A stretch of 64,000 nucleotides of DNA from Candidatus Thiothrix putei (GCA_029972225.1 CP124756.1:3640001-3704000); one strand, 5' to 3'. Numbered from the stretch's first letter, positions 29,149 to 40,957 are shown. Translations and numbers: made by a program. Notes: a model not told the origin generated them from the sequence alone.

Positions 29149-29369
29149 CGTTGTCCGTTCGTGTTTATTGAATGCGGCGATTGTAGCATACCGTCATAAA
29201 ACCGCCGCCCACCACATTCCTTCCCGCTAATCTGCTTTTCATTGCCGCCAAGATTAATTTTATGGATTATGCACCAGTAACATTGCGCAGTTACCAAACC
29301 CGTAATGCGCAAACACTCATTTCGACTCTATATAAATTAATAACAAATACGCTACCGGGGGACTTCCTG

Positions 29370-32300
29370 ATGCTAGGTTCTACTACTCAATCGCACACAA
29401 CATTCGTCGCACAGCCGCTGTCGGCTTTAACCCGCTGCATACGCTTAGCGTTAGGGCTTACTGTGAGTGGTGCGGTTTTGCTTTCACCTGCTTTTGCTGA
29501 GGGCACGAAGCAATGGGCACCATCTTCCAGCCACTTTGCTGCATTGGGAGCAATGGAAACGGGTTCAGCAAATGCTAATACTTACCCTTTTGCAGGTTAC
29601 AACCAACCGGCAGAACGGCGCTTACACATTCACATTGCTGACCCTGCGAATGAAATCGTCTACATCGGCTTGGGGAATATGACAGGAAATGCAGGCGATA
29701 CGAAATCAGCGAGTTATTATTGGCGCATCAAAGCCCCCGATGGCTCTGTGGTTCATGGCGCACATGTCGCTGGAGGCGCTGCATCTAACCTTGATACTCA
29801 TGCCAAAGCGGTAGCTGGACCTGACACCTTAAATCCAGCAGGTTATGTCACTTCTGGTAACTGGACATTTGACCCCGCATTGGCAGGAAAGGGCGCTGGA
29901 GATTATTACATTGAATTCGATATTGATAATAATGCCGCCACGGTGGGGACATTTCCCGACCAATATGCTGGTTTGAATTACGGCAATGTTAGCAGTCTTA
30001 ATATTAATTGGTTTGATATTACCGTCGCCACTAAAGGGGCATCGCCTCAAGCAATTGATGGGCGTGTATGGTCACAATCGTGGGGGGTGCGCACCAACGA
30101 CCCCGCCGTTTTCCCTAGTGCGCCGTTTGGCACACCCTTTAACGGGAGCATGTATGCTTATGATTCCAATAGTTTTGTAACAAAAGTGGATTTCTTGAAT
30201 TCAGGATTGCGACCATTACAGGGTCAGTTTTCATTCAACGAGACGGGTACTGGCAGTACAGGTAACAAAGCTCAAGATCGTAAGTCCGTGGTTGATGCGA
30301 ATAGGGGCAATCCCCAACACAAAGTCTTCCTGAATCCACCTGATTCCACTATTTACCCACTAGGGGCGGAAGGAAGTTTGCAAAATCTGCCGCTTGTTAT
30401 TGATAACATTAACAGTACTGACATTAAAGTGGAGGTGAACCAGTCAGGGCGGGTGGAAATTCTCCTGGATATTAATAAAGATGGGGTATTCACCAACGGT
30501 GTAGACCGTCGGCTGTTTGCTGATGTTATTGCCGGTGTGAACACTGTGGCGTGGGATGGTAAAAATGGCGCGGGAGTAAAAGTAGCTAAATCCGCCTTTC
30601 CGATTGATGTCATGATTGCCTATACCCAAGGGGAAACGCATTTTACGGCTTATGATGTGGAAGGACTGGACAATGGTTTCCAAGTTTTTACGCAAACCGA
30701 CGGTGGTACTACGGGACCCAATTTGCTGTTCTGGGATGATTCAGCTATTCCTGATAACAGTAATGTGTCTCCAGAGGTTAAGGTGAATACGGATGCGGGC
30801 AATCCCATTCGTCAGCGCTGGACGAATATTGACTATGGTGACTTGAATACCATTAATACCTGGTGGTTTGCGTACCGTGATTACCGCAGCAGCGTTTTGG
30901 TAGTGAATAATATTCCGCCTGTTGCCGACAATGATAGCGCTACCACAGCAGAAGACACGGCACTCAACGGCACAACAATATTAGCCAATGATACTGATGC
31001 CGACGGCGACACCCTGACGGTGAATACCACGCCAGTAACACCGCCTACGAATGGCACATTGGTATTGCGGGCAGACGGTACTTACACCTATACCCCGAAT
31101 GCAAATTACCACGGCACTGATAGCTTTGTGTATGAGATCAGTGATGGTAATGGTGGCACAACAACTGCTACCGTGACCATCACCATTACACCTGTCAATG
31201 ACCCACCTGTTGCAGTACCGGATACTGCCGCCACCGATGAAGATACCCCGTTGAGTGGCAGCACAGTGTTAAGCAATGACACGGATGTGGATGGCGATAC
31301 GCTGACAGCTCTTACTACACCCACCACGCAGCCTGCCCACGGCATGGTAGTGATCAATAGTGATGGCACGTATCTTTATACCCCCAACCCTAATTTCCAC
31401 GGCACAGACAGTTTTGCTTACACGGTTTCAGACGGGAACGGTGGTACCGATACCACGACTGTGACGATCACCGTCAACCCGGTTAATGACCCGCCTGTCG
31501 CACAGGATGACACCGCTAGTACATTGGAAGATACTGCTCTCAACGGCATCACCGTGTTAGCCAATGACACTGACGTGGATGGTGATACGCTGAGTGTCAA
31601 CACCACGCCGATAACACCACCTAGTCACGGCACGCTGACGTTGGCTAGTGATGGCACTTACACCTACACGCCTGCTCAGAATTATCACGGTACGGATAGC
31701 TTCGTTTATGAAATTTTAGACGGTAAGGGCGGCAAAGATACTGCCACCGTGACGATTACCATTACACCTGTCAATGACGCACCGGTGGCAGTGGATGATA
31801 GTGCCACCTTGGATGAAGACACTGTTCTCAACGGCACTACGGTATTGGTGAACGACACGGATATAGATGGCGACACGCTGACAGTTAACACCACGCCGGT
31901 GACACTACCCGCGCATGGCGTTTTAGAATTGCGGGCAGATGGCACCTACACTTACACACCTAACCCAGACTATTTCGGCACGGATAGCTTTGTGTATGAA
32001 GTCGTCGATGGCAAGGGTGGCAAAAATACCGCCACTGTCACCCTGGCCATTCTGCCAGTGAACGACCCCCCAACGATTACCTCGACCAATAACGTCACTT
32101 TTGCAGAAAATGGCAACGGTACGGTGCTGAATATTCAATCCACCGATGACCACAATGCAGAAAACAATGGGCTGACCTATAGCTTATCACCACTGTACGA
32201 TGGCAGTTTATTTACGCTTGATCCCGTCACAGGGGCGCTTACTTTCAACGCGCCACCTGACTATGAAACCCCACTTGACGCTAACAAAGACAATGCCTAC

Positions 32301-35300
32301 ATCCTGATGGCTAAGGTCTGTGACAGTGAGGGCTTATGTACCGAACAAGTCATTGTGGTAGTGGTCACTAACGTACTGGAAACCAGCCCACCGAAAATTA
32401 TTAGCATGGTTGCTAAAATACCAGAGAATCAGACATTTGTAACAACCGTAGGTGCAACTGACCCTGACAAAGATGATAATTTGACATTTTCCATTGTAGG
32501 TGGTGCGGATGAATATTTGTTCACGATTGATCCGGTGACAGGTGAGTTACGTTTCAAGAGCGCCCCTGACTTTGAAAATCCGCTCGATGCGGGTCGCAAC
32601 AATGAATACGATGTCATTGTACAGGTACACGATAATACCGAGCCTGATCATGTCGATACTCAAGCCTTGCGGGTAATTGTAACAAACGTTAACGAAGCGC
32701 CGGTATTCACGTTAGGTGGTGGTACACCACAGACGTTGAACCAACCTGAAAATACGCAAGCCGTTACAACAGTAACAGCCACCGATGTTGATGCAGATGA
32801 TGTATTAACCTACAGCATCAGTGGTGGTAGTGACGCTGCCCTGTTCAGTATTGACCCTGAGACAGGCGCACTCGCCTTTCTTATACCCCCGGATTTTGAG
32901 AATCCTGCTGACAGTGATCAAGGCAATACCTATCAAGTAGAGGTCAAGGTCACTGACTCCAACAACCTCATGGATACTCAATTGTTCACCATTGTGATCA
33001 CCGATGCGAATGATGCGCCAATCATTACCTCTGACGGAGGTGAGGATATTGCCAGACTGAGTGTCGCTGAGAATGCAACCGCAGTCACAACCGTTACCAG
33101 TGCCGATCAGGATGGTGACACCCTGAATTATACGATTAGTGGCGGTGACGATGCAGGGCTATTCACACTTGATCCAGTGACGGGTGAACTAACGTTCACA
33201 CTTGCCCCTGACTTTGAAAACCCACTGGATACCAATGGTGATAATGTTTATGACATTATTGTCACCGTGAGTGATGGGCGGGGCGGCATTGATACCCAAC
33301 AACTCGCCATTAGCGTGACAGATACCAATGAATCACCAAGGATCACCTCTAATGGGGGCAGCCCCAGTGGGGCGTTAATCATCGAGGAAAATAATACCGA
33401 GGTAACAACGGTTATCGCGACAGATCCTGACACAGGCGACGTACTGACTTACAGTATTAGTGGGGGTGCAGATGCAGAGTTATTCACTTTAGACCCAGTG
33501 AGTGGTGCATTGGTATTTAAAATTGCGCCAGACTTTGAGAATCCAGAGGATACTGATACAGATAATCGCTATGAGGTGGAACTTACCGCGACAGATAGTC
33601 ACGGTAACACCGACACACAAACCTTGATCATTAATATCACCGACAGCAATGATGCACCATTGATTACTTCTGATGGTGGTGAGGCAGTTGCTAATTTGTC
33701 AGTGGATGAAAACACCACGGCTGTCACCACTGTGACCAGTACCGATCAAGATGGTAATACCCTCTCTTACAACATTAGTGGTGGAGCGGATGCTACTTTG
33801 TTCAGTATTGATCCGAATACCGGTGTACTCACGTTTATTGCATCCCCCGACTTTGAAAACCCCAGCGATGCTGATCAGAACAATGTGTACGAGGTTGTTG
33901 TAACCATTGCAGATGAACATGGCAGTACAGATGTGCAAACCCTGCTGATTACCGTGACAGATGCCAATGATGCCCCCGTCATCACCTCTAATGGCGGTAA
34001 CGACAACGCCGTATTGGACGTGGACGAAAACACTACCGCAGTTACCACTGTGACCAGCACCGATCAGGACGGTGATATCCCCTCTTACAGCATTAGTGGC
34101 GGCGTGGATGCTGGTTTATTCAAGATAGACCCCGTAACCGGAGAACTCAGTTTCAAAACAGCACCTGATTTTGAAAATCCGCAAGACAGCGATAATGACA
34201 ATCACTATGAAGTTATGGTCAACGTAGATGACGGTAACGGTGGTAGTGATGTGCAAACACTACTGATCACCGTTCACAACGTCAATGATCCACCAACCAT
34301 TATTTCCAATGGCGGTAGCGATGTCGCTAGTGTAATAGCTGATGAAAATCAAGTCAGTGTGACCAAGGTGCAAGCACTGGATGATGATGGTGACACGCTC
34401 ACCTACAGCATTAGCGGTGGTGCGGATGCTGCTCTATTCGCGGTGAATAACACAACAGGTAGCTTAGTATTTGTAACTACACCAAACTTTGAGAACTCCG
34501 CCGACAGTGACGGCGATGGCGTTTATCAAGTAGAGATCAAAGTGGTTGATGGCAAAGGTGGCGAAGACCGTCAACTCATTAATGTCACCGTGGCTGATGT
34601 CAATGAAGCTCCCATCTTTACCAGTCATAGCGGCGATGTTTCAGCCAGCCTGAGTGTTGCTGAAAAGCAAATCCAAGTGACGACCATGACGGCAGAAGAT
34701 CCTGATCAAGGGGATGCGCTCAGCTACACCATTACGGGAGGCCCAGATTTTGCGCTATTTGCGCTTGACGCTGACACTGGCGTGCTGACCTTCAAAACAG
34801 CACCGGATTATGAAAACCCAACCGATGCTGACAAAAACAATCAGTACGTAGTAGAAATCACGGTCAGGGATAATAAAGGGCGTTTTGATGTACAAACCCT
34901 GATTATCACCGTACAGGATGTTAATGATGCCCCACAAATCACCTCCCAAGGTGGCTCACTTGATGCTGAGCTGAGTGTGGAAGAAAATACTCTAGTGATT
35001 ACCACCGTCATGGCAATTGATCCAGATGGTGATACCCTAACTTACACCATTATCGGAGGTGATGATGCTGCTCTATTCAGCATTGAACCAACAACCGGTG
35101 TGCTCACCTTCAATACGGCACCAGACTTTGAAAGCCCCGCAGACAGTGATAAGGACAATCGCTATAACGTGATCGTGGCAGCTAGCGACCCTAGTGGCAA
35201 ACAAGCCAGTCAAACGTTGCTAATTACGGTAACGAATGACAAGCAGATTACATTGAATGTACGTGCTTTCTTACAAGGTGCTTACGTAACAAGCACTGGC

Positions 35301-36020
35301 ATGATGACTGACAATCTGCGTCTTCAAGGCATAGTGCCAATGACACAACCTTATGCTCCTGACCCAATGCGCCACAGCGGCATCGAAACCTTAAATCCAG
35401 CCATTGCAGCCATCGAAGGCAATGACGCGGTAGTGGACTGGATGCTGGTTGATTTACGCAATGCAGCTCAACCAACCAGCATTATCAAAACCCAAGCCGT
35501 AATGTTACAACGTGATGGTGATTTGATTGACCCGCAAAGTGGCAGTAACAATCTGATATTCAAAGATATATTGGCAGGCGATTACTTCGTCAGTGTGCGT
35601 CATCGTAACCACCTAGGTGTCATGACTTCCAGTGCAATACGTTTGAGTGATGCTGCCACCTTAGTTGATTTCACCACCACTGCAACGGCAACTTACGGCA
35701 ATCATGCACGCTTGGAAACTGCACAAGTTTCATTGTTATGGGCAGGTGATGCCAATCAAAGCCAGCAACTTATTGCAAACGGTCCTTTTAATGACACCAA
35801 TTTAGTACTAGGAACAGTGCTCAGTGATACCAACAATGACCAAGCCAATAGCAACTACCGACTTTATGGGTATTTGTCAACCGACTTGAATCTGGATGGC
35901 ATTACACTGTTCTCAGGTCCCGGCAATGACATTAACACGTTGTTGGGAAATGTATTATTACATCCCGATAATGGTGCATTTGCCGCTAACTACATTGTAA
36001 ACGGCTCACTTCCCAAATAG
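29370..36020 (+). CDS. Giant secreted tandem-95/cadherin-repeat surface protein
   Basis: About 2216 residues from the ATG at 29370, which follows GGGGGA at proper spacing and yields a signal peptide (ALGLTVSGAVLLSPAFA); an in-frame ATG at 29262 is less likely. The first ~510 residues are unique, including a FlgD-like AWDGKNGAGVKVA segment. Four Ig-like repeats of about 95 residues follow (each with DTALNGTTxLANDTDxDGDTL and GTDSFVYE), then roughly a dozen cadherin-like repeats (ENTTAVTTVTSTDQDGD...SISGGADA..F.ID...G...F...PDFENPxD). The final ~250 residues (ITLNVRAFLQGAY to NYIVNGSLPK) are shared with the protein at 36879. Likely calcium-stabilised adhesin or sheath/holdfast component; no T1SS motif is obvious. 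Confidence 0.85.
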   Translation: MLGSTTQSHTTFVAQPLSALTRCIRLALGLTVSGAVLLSPAFAEGTKQWAPSSSHFAALGAMETGSANANTYPFAGYNQPAERRLHIHIADPANEIVYIGLGNMTGNAGDTKSASYYWRIKAPDGSVVHGAHVAGGAASNLDTHAKAVAGPDTLNPAGYVTSGNWTFDPALAGKGAGDYYIEFDIDNNAATVGTFPDQYAGLNYGNVSSLNINWFDITVATKGASPQAIDGRVWSQSWGVRTNDPAVFPSAPFGTPFNGSMYAYDSNSFVTKVDFLNSGLRPLQGQFSFNETGTGSTGNKAQDRKSVVDANRGNPQHKVFLNPPDSTIYPLGAEGSLQNLPLVIDNINSTDIKVEVNQSGRVEILLDINKDGVFTNGVDRRLFADVIAGVNTVAWDGKNGAGVKVAKSAFPIDVMIAYTQGETHFTAYDVEGLDNGFQVFTQTDGGTTGPNLLFWDDSAIPDNSNVSPEVKVNTDAGNPIRQRWTNIDYGDLNTINTWWFAYRDYRSSVLVVNNIPPVADNDSATTAEDTALNGTTILANDTDADGDTLTVNTTPVTPPTNGTLVLRADGTYTYTPNANYHGTDSFVYEISDGNGGTTTATVTITITPVNDPPVAVPDTAATDEDTPLSGSTVLSNDTDVDGDTLTALTTPTTQPAHGMVVINSDGTYLYTPNPNFHGTDSFAYTVSDGNGGTDTTTVTITVNPVNDPPVAQDDTASTLEDTALNGITVLANDTDVDGDTLSVNTTPITPPSHGTLTLASDGTYTYTPAQNYHGTDSFVYEILDGKGGKDTATVTITITPVNDAPVAVDDSATLDEDTVLNGTTVLVNDTDIDGDTLTVNTTPVTLPAHGVLELRADGTYTYTPNPDYFGTDSFVYEVVDGKGGKNTATVTLAILPVNDPPTITSTNNVTFAENGNGTVLNIQSTDDHNAENNGLTYSLSPLYDGSLFTLDPVTGALTFNAPPDYETPLDANKDNAYILMAKVCDSEGLCTEQVIVVVVTNVLETSPPKIISMVAKIPENQTFVTTVGATDPDKDDNLTFSIVGGADEYLFTIDPVTGELRFKSAPDFENPLDAGRNNEYDVIVQVHDNTEPDHVDTQALRVIVTNVNEAPVFTLGGGTPQTLNQPENTQAVTTVTATDVDADDVLTYSISGGSDAALFSIDPETGALAFLIPPDFENPADSDQGNTYQVEVKVTDSNNLMDTQLFTIVITDANDAPIITSDGGEDIARLSVAENATAVTTVTSADQDGDTLNYTISGGDDAGLFTLDPVTGELTFTLAPDFENPLDTNGDNVYDIIVTVSDGRGGIDTQQLAISVTDTNESPRITSNGGSPSGALIIEENNTEVTTVIATDPDTGDVLTYSISGGADAELFTLDPVSGALVFKIAPDFENPEDTDTDNRYEVELTATDSHGNTDTQTLIINITDSNDAPLITSDGGEAVANLSVDENTTAVTTVTSTDQDGNTLSYNISGGADATLFSIDPNTGVLTFIASPDFENPSDADQNNVYEVVVTIADEHGSTDVQTLLITVTDANDAPVITSNGGNDNAVLDVDENTTAVTTVTSTDQDGDIPSYSISGGVDAGLFKIDPVTGELSFKTAPDFENPQDSDNDNHYEVMVNVDDGNGGSDVQTLLITVHNVNDPPTIISNGGSDVASVIADENQVSVTKVQALDDDGDTLTYSISGGADAALFAVNNTTGSLVFVTTPNFENSADSDGDGVYQVEIKVVDGKGGEDRQLINVTVADVNEAPIFTSHSGDVSASLSVAEKQIQVTTMTAEDPDQGDALSYTITGGPDFALFALDADTGVLTFKTAPDYENPTDADKNNQYVVEITVRDNKGRFDVQTLIITVQDVNDAPQITSQGGSLDAELSVEENTLVITTVMAIDPDGDTLTYTIIGGDDAALFSIEPTTGVLTFNTAPDFESPADSDKDNRYNVIVAASDPSGKQASQTLLITVTNDKQITLNVRAFLQGAYVTSTGMMTDNLRLQGIVPMTQPYAPDPMRHSGIETLNPAIAAIEGNDAVVDWMLVDLRNAAQPTSIIKTQAVMLQRDGDLIDPQSGSNNLIFKDILAGDYFVSVRHRNHLGVMTSSAIRLSDAATLVDFTTTATATYGNHARLETAQVSLLWAGDANQSQQLIANGPFNDTNLVLGTVLSDTNNDQANSNYRLYGYLSTDLNLDGITLFSGPGNDINTLLGNVLLHPDNGAFAANYIVNGSLPK

Positions 36021-36055
36021 TCCTGAGCGCTGACAACGCTTAACGTTGAGAATTA

Positions 36056-36088
36056 ATGGCTTGAATCTCGCGACTCAAGCCATTTTTT
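36056..36088 (+). terminator. Rho-independent terminator after the giant surface-protein gene
   Basis: TGGCTTGA (36057-36064) pairs with TCAAGCCA (36075-36082), followed directly by six T. Confidence 0.9.
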
Positions 36089-36182
36089 AACTTGCCACTT
36101 ATCAGTAAAAAATTAACTTGCATCTAAAAACATTTATCATTGTTATACCATAACAATGGGCTAACCCAACAGGAGACAATGA

Positions 36183-36815
36183 ATGAAAACGAACAAATCC
36201 TTACGTCATGCATTTGCACTGAGCGGCGCACTGGCTATCGCTTTGACAACTGGCAGCCTGATGGCAGCCGACACCGCAAAAGTAGCGAAAACCCCGAAAG
36301 CAGAAGCCGCAGCGACTGACATCCTCACTTACAAACTGGCACTGGCGGAAGATGGGAAAACCTACCAAGTGATTATGAAACCCTCTGTTACTCCAAAACC
36401 TGACATCAGTTTGACTGGGCAAGTCACCATCAAAGCCCCGCATGACAGTGGCTTTGCAGTAACCGGTCTGACCAGTGCTGTAGAAGGCGCTAACTGGGTT
36501 GAAGCATCCCGCGTGGACGCGCCTAAAGAAGACGCAAAAAGCGATTACATTTCCTTCTCTTTCGTAGGCTTACAAGGCGCAAGCGCCCGTAATTACAACT
36601 GGGAAGCAGGCAAAGAACAAGTCATCTTTAGCTTCCAGAATGAAGGCGGCTGTATCGACGGCGTTTCCCTGATGGCGAAAGACGATGCCTTTAATGCAGC
36701 GCCAAACTCTGCCAACACCAACCCCGGCAACCAGTTCACCAATTTAGGTTGGGGGGCTGTCAGCGACAACCATTACGCTGGCAATGAAGGCGAGGCGATT
36801 AGCTGTAAAAAATAA
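36183..36815 (+). CDS. Small secreted protein with the [13 protein letters not shown] domain
   Basis: 210 residues, signal peptide ending SLMAAD. A single domain (about 45-205): a beta-rich start ILTYKLALAEDGKTYQVIMKPSVTP, VTIKAPHDSGFAV, SDYISFSFVGL, and a closing [26 protein letters not shown] with one cysteine pair. The same domain begins the proteins at 36879 and 41006 and recurs near the end of the latter, so this is the minimal, single-domain member of a local family. I do not recognise a named family; an extracellular matrix or sheath role is inferred from neighbours. Good Shine-Dalgarno (AGGAGA) upstream. Confidence 0.78.
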   Translation: MKTNKSLRHAFALSGALAIALTTGSLMAADTAKVAKTPKAEAAATDILTYKLALAEDGKTYQVIMKPSVTPKPDISLTGQVTIKAPHDSGFAVTGLTSAVEGANWVEASRVDAPKEDAKSDYISFSFVGLQGASARNYNWEAGKEQVIFSFQNEGGCIDGVSLMAKDDAFNAAPNSANTNPGNQFTNLGWGAVSDNHYAGNEGEAISCKK

Positions 36816-36878
36816 TACGGCGGTTGTTTTACGCAATACTCGGTTAAGCATTATAAAAATTAGCGAGAGAGTCCACTT

Positions 36879-39800
36879 ATGCATTCCACAACACTTCGCA
36901 AATACCTTGGGTTGAGCGCCTCCGTCCTGTTACTCGCAGGTAACAGTGCATGGGCGGCGCAAACCTTGGAATACAGTATCCGTTGGGATACCAAAGATGA
37001 CCGTTACCATGTCTTCATGAAACCCAACGCGACACCGTCGCCTAAAGACATGAGCATGACGGGGCAATTCACCATTCGTGTTCCTCACGCTACCGGTGCC
37101 AGTGCCTTTACGATTGATGACCCGGCAATCACCGTCACCAATACCAGTTGGGCAAATGATTCACGGGTTGATGCACCTGTGGAAGACCCTTCCGTCGACT
37201 ACTTATCCTTCAGCTTGAACATGATCAAATCGGATGCTTTCCAGTGGAAAGCGGGCGAAGAAAAAGAAGTCTTCAGCTTCAGGAACACCGGCGCGTGTTT
37301 GGGGCCGGTTGCCTTAATCGACAACCAAAATGACCCTTTCAATAAACCGTTGTTGAGCGGCGGCAATAACTCCGAAGGCACCAACCCCGGCAACCAATTT
37401 ACCAACTTGGGTTGGGGCGAATCAGACGAAAACAACTACCTAGGTAATTACGGTTCGGCTGCGGATTGTAGCGACAGTTTAGACAGTGACGGCGATGGTT
37501 TAAAAGATGGATTAGAAAAAACCATCGGTACTGATCCTAACAATCCAGACTCCGATGGTGATGGCATTCCTGACGGTATAGAAGCACCAGGCGGTGTTGC
37601 TACTGACACCGATGGCGATGGCATTATCAATGCCAACGATCCAGACGATGACAACGATGGTGTACTGACCAAGTTTGAAAACTACAACGGCGGTTCACCA
37701 GCGGATGACGATACCGACGGTGATAAAATCCCTGATTATTTGGATGTCGATGACGACAATGACGGGATTCTGTCTAAAGATGAAAACAATGATCCCAATG
37801 GTGATGGCAATCCAGCAGATGCTAAAGACTCTGATGGCGACAAAATCCCTGACTATTTGGACAAGACTGATAATCGCCCCGACACCGATGGCGACGGCGT
37901 GAAAGATGTTGACGATGTTGACGACCTCGACGACGACAATGACGGCATTTTGGATACTGCCGAAGGCAATGGCGTAACCGACACTGACAAAGACGGCACG
38001 CCCGATAGCCGTGATGATGATAGCGACAACGATGGCGTATTAGACCGCATCGAAGGCCATGACGCTAACCACGATGGCAAAGCCGATGTTGTACCAACCA
38101 ATAAAGATACCGACAAAGATGGCTTGGACGATGCGTTTGACCCCGACAATGGCGGCAAAGCAGCCACCCTGCCGGATTTAGATGGCGATAAAATCCCAGA
38201 CTTCCAAGACCGTGATGATGACGGTGATGGTTTGCCTACCGGCGCTGAAGATGCCAACACCGATGGTGATACCAACCCATCCACCAACATGACCGACACC
38301 GATGGCGATGGCACGCCAAACTATTTGGATGCCGATGACGACGGTGACGGCAAACCTTCCGCCACTGAAGGTAATGACCCTAACAAAGACGAATCACCCG
38401 CTGATGCCATCGACACTGATGGTGACAAAATTCCAGACTACTTGGATGCCAACGACAACGACGGCCCCAAAGGTGACTTGGATGGTGACGGTCTGAGCAA
38501 TGAAGACGAAGCTAAAGCCGGTACAGACCCGACCAACCCGGATACTGACGGCGATGGCATCAACGACAAAATTGAAGTTGGTCCAAACCCAGCCACCCCT
38601 GTCGATACCGATAAAGATGGCACGCCAGATGCCAAAGACACCGACGATGATAACGACGGCGTATTGACCAAAAACGAAAACTACAACGGTGGCACACCAG
38701 CCGATGACGACACCGACGGTGACAAGATTCCAGACTATCTGGATACCGACGATGACGGCGATGGCAAACTGTCCAAAGACGAAAACAACGATCCGAACAA
38801 AGACGGTTCTCCAGACGATGCTAAAGACAGCGATGGTGACGGCAAGCCCGATTACTTGGACAAAGATGACACCGACGGCCCTAAAGGCGACCCGGATGGT
38901 GACGGCGTAAGCAACGAAGACGAAGCCAAACTTGGTACCGATCCGAAAAAACCGGACACTGACGGCGATGGCCTCAACGACGGTGATGAAGTTAAAGCAG
39001 GCACTAACCCGCTGAACAAAGACACTGACGGCGATGGCGTTGATGACAAAACCGAAGTCGGTGCTGACCCATCAAAACCCATCGACACCGATGGTGATGG
39101 CAAACCCGACGCCTTGGATACCGACGATGACAACGACGGCGTACTCACCAAGTATGAAAATTACAATGGCGGCACACCATTGGATGATGACACCGACAAA
39201 GACGGTAAACCCGACTATCTGGATAATGATGACGACGGTGACGGCAAAGTTTCTCGAAATGAGAAAAATGACCCGAACGGTGACGGCAACCCAGCGGATG
39301 CAGTGGATACCGACGGTGACGGTAAGCCAGACTACCTCGACACCAATGAAACCGATGGTCCTAAAGGCGACCCGGATGGTGACGGCGTAAGCAACGAAGA
39401 CGAAGCCAAACTTGGTACCGATCCGAAAAAACCGGACACTGACGGCGATGGCCTCAACGACGGTGATGAAGTTAAAGCAGGCACTAACCCGCTGAACAAA
39501 GACAGCGACGGTGACGGCATTGACGACAAAACCGAAGTCGGTGCTGATCCATCCAAACCGATTGATACCGATGGCGACGGCAAGCCTAATGCGCTGGATA
39601 CCGACGATGATAACGACGGAGTACTGACCAAGTTTGAAAACTACAACGGCGGTACGCCATTGGATGATGACACCGACAAAGACGGCAAGCCCGACTATCT
39701 GGATACCGACGATGACGGCGATGGCATCCTGTCTAAAGACGAAGGCAACGACCCGAACAAAGACGGTGATCCGAAGGATGCATTAGATGGTGACATGGAT

Positions 39801-40616
39801 GGTATTCCAGACTACCTCGACACCAGTGTCGATGCGGTCAAAATCCAAGTCAAAGCCATGTTGCAAGGCGCTTACAACAGCACCAGCAAATTGATGCAGG
39901 ACGACTTACGCAGCAAAGGTCTGCTCCCACTGAGCCAACCTTACAATATCGGCAGCATCAAATACATCGGCAAAGAAGTAATGGCGGCGACTCAGCTTGC
40001 CATTACGAGTAACGATGCGCCGGTTGACTGGGTACTGGTGGAAGTGCGCGACCCCACTACCCCGGCAACCATCAAAGCACGCATTGCGGGCTTGGTACAA
40101 CGGGATGGCGACATTGTGGATGCAGCAACCGGCAGCACTTCGCTGATGTTGACTGGCTTACTGCCGGGTAACTACCACGTTTCAGTGCGCCACCGTAACC
40201 ACTTAGGGGTCATGACTGCCACGCCTGTCACCATTACCGGTAGCGCCGTGCCAAGCATTGACTTCACCAAGCCAACTACTACGGTATTCGGGAAAGACGC
40301 GAGGATCACAGCAAATGGCGGCACGGTAGCATTGTTATGGGCGGGTAATGCGAATACGGATATTCGTGCCATTGCTAACGGTCCATCCAACGACACGGGT
40401 GTGATTTTGGGTGATGTCCTGCTGGCAAAAGAAAACCTGTCGGTCAGTACCAACTTCCGTCTGACCGGTTATCAAGCCACGGACATCAATATGGACGGTA
40501 TCACCATCTTTGCCGGGCCATCCAACGATGTGAACATGCTGCTAGGCAACGTTCTGTTGCATCCGGGTAACAGCACTTTCAGTGCTAACTACATCATCAA
40601 TCAGCAATTGCCTTGA
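36879..40616 (+). CDS. Secreted thrombospondin type-3 (TSP3) calcium-binding repeat protein
   Basis: 1245 residues, signal peptide ending NSAWAA. Residues ~28-195 are the [13 protein letters not shown] domain seen at 36183. Residues ~200-985 are dozens of acidic TSP3-type units (D-x-DGDG-x-x-D, e.g. [20 protein letters not shown]), each expected to bind calcium. The last ~260 residues ([13 protein letters not shown] to NYIINQQLP) match the C-terminal domain of the giant protein at 29370, with conserved [21 protein letters not shown] and [11 protein letters not shown]. Likely a calcium-rigidified stalk ending in a shared attachment or export module. Confidence 0.88.
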   Translation: MHSTTLRKYLGLSASVLLLAGNSAWAAQTLEYSIRWDTKDDRYHVFMKPNATPSPKDMSMTGQFTIRVPHATGASAFTIDDPAITVTNTSWANDSRVDAPVEDPSVDYLSFSLNMIKSDAFQWKAGEEKEVFSFRNTGACLGPVALIDNQNDPFNKPLLSGGNNSEGTNPGNQFTNLGWGESDENNYLGNYGSAADCSDSLDSDGDGLKDGLEKTIGTDPNNPDSDGDGIPDGIEAPGGVATDTDGDGIINANDPDDDNDGVLTKFENYNGGSPADDDTDGDKIPDYLDVDDDNDGILSKDENNDPNGDGNPADAKDSDGDKIPDYLDKTDNRPDTDGDGVKDVDDVDDLDDDNDGILDTAEGNGVTDTDKDGTPDSRDDDSDNDGVLDRIEGHDANHDGKADVVPTNKDTDKDGLDDAFDPDNGGKAATLPDLDGDKIPDFQDRDDDGDGLPTGAEDANTDGDTNPSTNMTDTDGDGTPNYLDADDDGDGKPSATEGNDPNKDESPADAIDTDGDKIPDYLDANDNDGPKGDLDGDGLSNEDEAKAGTDPTNPDTDGDGINDKIEVGPNPATPVDTDKDGTPDAKDTDDDNDGVLTKNENYNGGTPADDDTDGDKIPDYLDTDDDGDGKLSKDENNDPNKDGSPDDAKDSDGDGKPDYLDKDDTDGPKGDPDGDGVSNEDEAKLGTDPKKPDTDGDGLNDGDEVKAGTNPLNKDTDGDGVDDKTEVGADPSKPIDTDGDGKPDALDTDDDNDGVLTKYENYNGGTPLDDDTDKDGKPDYLDNDDDGDGKVSRNEKNDPNGDGNPADAVDTDGDGKPDYLDTNETDGPKGDPDGDGVSNEDEAKLGTDPKKPDTDGDGLNDGDEVKAGTNPLNKDSDGDGIDDKTEVGADPSKPIDTDGDGKPNALDTDDDNDGVLTKFENYNGGTPLDDDTDKDGKPDYLDTDDDGDGILSKDEGNDPNKDGDPKDALDGDMDGIPDYLDTSVDAVKIQVKAMLQGAYNSTSKLMQDDLRSKGLLPLSQPYNIGSIKYIGKEVMAATQLAITSNDAPVDWVLVEVRDPTTPATIKARIAGLVQRDGDIVDAATGSTSLMLTGLLPGNYHVSVRHRNHLGVMTATPVTITGSAVPSIDFTKPTTTVFGKDARITANGGTVALLWAGNANTDIRAIANGPSNDTGVILGDVLLAKENLSVSTNFRLTGYQATDINMDGITIFAGPSNDVNMLLGNVLLHPGNSTFSANYIINQQLP
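38881..39504 (+). repeat. Exact 144-bp direct repeat, 480-bp period, within the TSP3 gene
   Basis: Bases 38881-39024 and 39361-39504 are identical (starting CTAAAGGCGACCCGG), including synonymous positions, while the flanking TSP3 units differ at many third positions. This indicates a recent intragenic duplication or gene conversion. Confidence 0.9.
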
Positions 40617-40631
40617 TGATTCACAGTCTGG

Positions 40632-40648
40632 GGGCGGGTTTCCCGCCC
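40632..40648 (+). terminator. Hairpin after the TSP3 gene, likely terminator
   Basis: GGGCGGG (40632-40638), loop TTT, CCCGCCC (40642-40648), 16 bases after the stop codon. The following bases TTGGGCTATCTT form only a weak T-tract. Confidence 0.6.
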
Positions 40649-40672
40649 TTGGGCTATCTTGGGTATTTACGA

Positions 40673-40957
40673 CAGGTCTCATTCAGCGTGATGATGATAT
40701 TGTAGATACGCAAACGGGGGAAACACGTTCAAGCTAAAGGGCTTGCAGACTGGCAATTACTATTTATTCGCCTATCACCGTAACCATTTGGAAATTATGA
40801 GCGCCACGGCACTTAACTACGTGATGCCAAAATGGATAACTTAACCATTTCTACAAGGCGCTCCAATGACTTGAGTTTGCTGCTAGGCAATGTCCTGCTG
40901 CATCTGGTCAACAGCACGACTAGTGCAAATTACATTATCAGGCAACAACTGCCCTGA
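40673..40957 (+). pseudogene. Decayed remnant of the shared C-terminal domain
   Basis: The 389-base gap between 40616 and 41006 is not empty. Frame-by-frame translation gives GLIQRDDDIVDTQTG, then in another frame GLQTGNYYLFAYHRNHLEIM, then [18 protein letters not shown]...NYIIRQQLP ending at a stop (40955-40957). These align in order with [32 protein letters not shown] and [30 protein letters not shown] of the upstream protein. There are frameshifts, an early stop and an internal deletion of about 70 residues, so this is a broken third copy. Confidence 0.88.

Noticed and set aside
31106-34060. Minus-strand ORFs opposite the cadherin/tandem-95 repeats.
   Set aside because: Antisense shadows of repetitive coding sequence; similar shadows recur at each repeat.
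37448-39631. Several Ser/Pro/Leu-rich ORFs on the minus strand opposite the TSP3 gene.
   Set aside because: They are mirror images of the Asp/Gly-rich repeat codons (GAC/GAT read as ATC/GTC and TCA), without ribosome-binding sites or family similarity.
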